Part shown: piece after piece, positions 62,546 to 64,000 of the stretch
How positions within the stretch are numbered: the stretch's first letter is position 1
Layout: every line of letters starts with the position of its first letter
From: Coniferiporia sulphurascens
Taxonomy: Eukaryota; Basidiomycota; Agaricomycetes; Hymenochaetales; Hymenochaetaceae
Direction of reading: 5' to 3'
Assembly: GCA_002794785.1 (NCBI GenBank)
Contig: NBBA01000002.1
Span: 2,232,001-2,296,000 of the forward strand
Length of the DNA stretch: 64,000 nucleotides
Notes under the pieces: model-generated
What the model saw: the letters and a program-made list of their open reading frames with translations, nothing else
What the model was told of the DNA's origin: nothing
Databases searched by the model: none
Translations under genes and position numbers: made by a program

Positions 62546-64000
62546 TTAGGAGGTCACACTCATCAAATCCGGAGGGAACCCGGAGAAGTCCACTTGGTCC
62601 TGTACCGGACGTCCGCTGACCGTATATGATACCCGAAGTCGCAAGCGTACAGTGCTCTGTTGAAAAGTCATTATTGTAAGCAGGCTGCGTTGGAATTTGT
62701 GACAGACGATGTTCAAAATTGAAGTACCTTTACCGGGGCGATAACACGCATTTGTTGCGTTTCTACAGCTCCCGGGTTGACGGTAGTGTTTGACATGGGC
62801 AGCATTTGCAGCTGTTGCGTCTACATATAATATTATGAACATCGTCCCAGCACGGGGCAAGATAAGCGTACCTTCGGTACCGCGGCTAAAAAGTTTATGC
62901 TCGTCACGGCATTGGTTCCAGTTACTTGAAAGCGAGCCAAAATGTTCACGACGCCAGCTCGCTGCGATGAAACTTGAGGTGTAAGCGTGATCTTTAATTC
63001 GTTCTTGTCGTACGCTGGATACGACTGGAGGCGAGGCGCAGGCACGTGCGAAGGACCTGGCGACTGTGTCATGGAAGCGAAGGGAGAAGCGGCTGCAGCT
63101 GCGCTCGCTGGAGCCGGGGCTGGGGCCGGAGAGTTCGGCGCAGGCGAGCCGAACAGGTTGAGGATATCGTTAACGGTATTCTTCTGAGCCCGCGGAGCGG
63201 ACCCAGCCGTAGGTATGGATGGTCCCGGGCCAAATATTTCCGCAAGGAGATCCTGGCTATTTTGGACGACTGGAGCTTGAACGTTCGCGACTGAATTGGT
63301 CGCAGCGGTTGCGTCATCCATCAGTAAGTCGACCTGTTTCATATAAGGAGGCGGAACCACAGCGGTTGACGTTAATCATACCTCTTTGGAAGCGGTGGAT
63401 CCAACAGGTTTATTCTCGACCACTGATAAGTTCTATAATCAGCGCAGGACTTGTGCGTAAAGGGGAGGACGTGAGTACCTATGCCCATTACTGTTGCCTT
63501 CAACTCAGGTGGCGGCATCCTCTCCAATACACCGAATTTTATCTCCCCTAGCTGCAGAAGATTTTCGAACTCGACTGCCCGTTGCTGGATCTCTAATTCG
63601 GGACTGGTAGAATACGAGTCCAATAGTCCCACTATGCGTCCCTGCTGTGTTGCGCTTGTCGTCGGACGGCCGGACATTTTTGTTAAAGCAGTGAGTATGA
63701 ATTGACGAATGAGGTAGTTCGCGTATGGAGAATCGAGCACAGAGACCAGAAGATCAACCATATCAGAGTCGACCGCCTGAAAATTCGTTAGACGCGACTT
63801 AAAGGAGTGAAATTATTTACCTGTCGAGGCTGTTCTTCGTCGACGATACCACCTTCGAGCAAAATCTCGCTGTACTCTCCAAGGACCCAGACGGCCGCTA
63901 GTGTTAATGACTCCTGTGAGATATCGGCCTGCAGGGCAGTGTATAACTTTGATGCGGTATATGCTTGAAGTTCAGGGGTATGTGCGACTAATCTTATAAA
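62546..64000 (-). CDS. APL4: AP-1 clathrin adaptor gamma subunit, C-terminal part (runs off window)
   Basis: The large gamma-adaptin of the AP-1 coat, which sorts cargo between trans-Golgi and endosomes. The window holds the end of the trunk (MVDLLVSVLDSPYANYLIRQ, FILTALTKMSGRPTTSATQQ, then IVGLLDSYSTSPELEIQQRA and EFENLLQLGEIKFGVLERMP), an Ala/Pro-rich hinge (SAPRAQKNTVNDILNLFGSP, then APAPAPASAAAAAS), and the gamma-ear domain (LKITLTPQVSSQRAGVVNIL, FQVTGTNAVTSINFLAAVPK, then TQQLQMLPMSNTTVNPGAVE and VRLRLRVSYTVSGRPVQDQV). It ends DLMSVTS at TAA 62548-62546. Introns lie near 63840-63780, 63480-63330, 62870-62815 and 62735-62655. The N-terminal trunk is beyond base 64000. It converges on the GIN4-type kinase gene. 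Confidence 0.93.

Overview
The window is nuclear DNA of a filamentous basidiomycete, most likely an Agaricomycete. The evidence is the dense packing of conserved fungal single-copy genes, the many short GT-AG introns of about 45-70 nt in nearly every gene, a yeast-type hypoxanthine phosphoribosyltransferase, a fungal histone H2A ending in an SQE motif, and a tyrosine-kinase-like protein kinase with an HGDLK catalytic loop of the type expanded in mushrooms. The species cannot be named from sequence alone.

Layout. 1-144: start of a Q-rich protein (minus, cut by the window edge). 1.6-5.1 kb: Zn2Cys6 transcription factor. 5.2-12.1 kb: two RNA polymerase III subunits (RPC4 and RPC6) flanking HPT1 and a mitoferrin gene. 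12.3-17.3 kb: biotin-protein ligase, divergent from a membrane-anchored glycosyltransferase-like gene. 17.6-27.2 kb: PAT1 and glycogen debranching enzyme (divergent). 27.65-28.27 kb: a 614-bp element with 15-bp terminal inverted repeats flanked by TA, most likely a MITE. 28.5-36.1 kb: secreted DUF3455 protein, TPR-SET protein, vacuolar carboxypeptidase S and mitochondrial ribosomal protein mL44. 36.7-46.3 kb: F-BAR/DEP/RhoGAP-like protein, histone H2A, M50B-like membrane metalloprotease, FIS1 and TMA16. 46.5-48.6 kb: C2H2 zinc-finger factor resembling ZAP1. 48.7-54.8 kb: a gene-poor stretch with one TKL kinase. 54.8-62.2 kb: DNA ligase IV, divergent from a GIN4/HSL1-type kinase. 62.5-64.0 kb: C-terminal part of AP-1 gamma-adaptin, running off the window.

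Most genes are housekeeping: Pol III transcription, purine salvage, mitochondrial iron import, translation and division, mRNA decapping, glycogen use, biotinylation, DNA end joining and vesicle coats. They are not functionally linked, apart from the two Pol III subunits lying 3.5 kb apart. They are arranged mainly as divergent pairs with short shared promoters and convergent pairs with short 3' gaps. No defence system, CRISPR array, biosynthetic cluster or intact autonomous transposon was seen. The least ordinary items are the MITE with a nested terminal hairpin, the repeat-bearing LIG4/GIN4 promoter, the RhoGAP-like domain that seems to lack its arginine finger, the charged insert in RPC6, the H2A micro-exons, and the cysteine-rich N-terminal region of the ZAP1-like factor.
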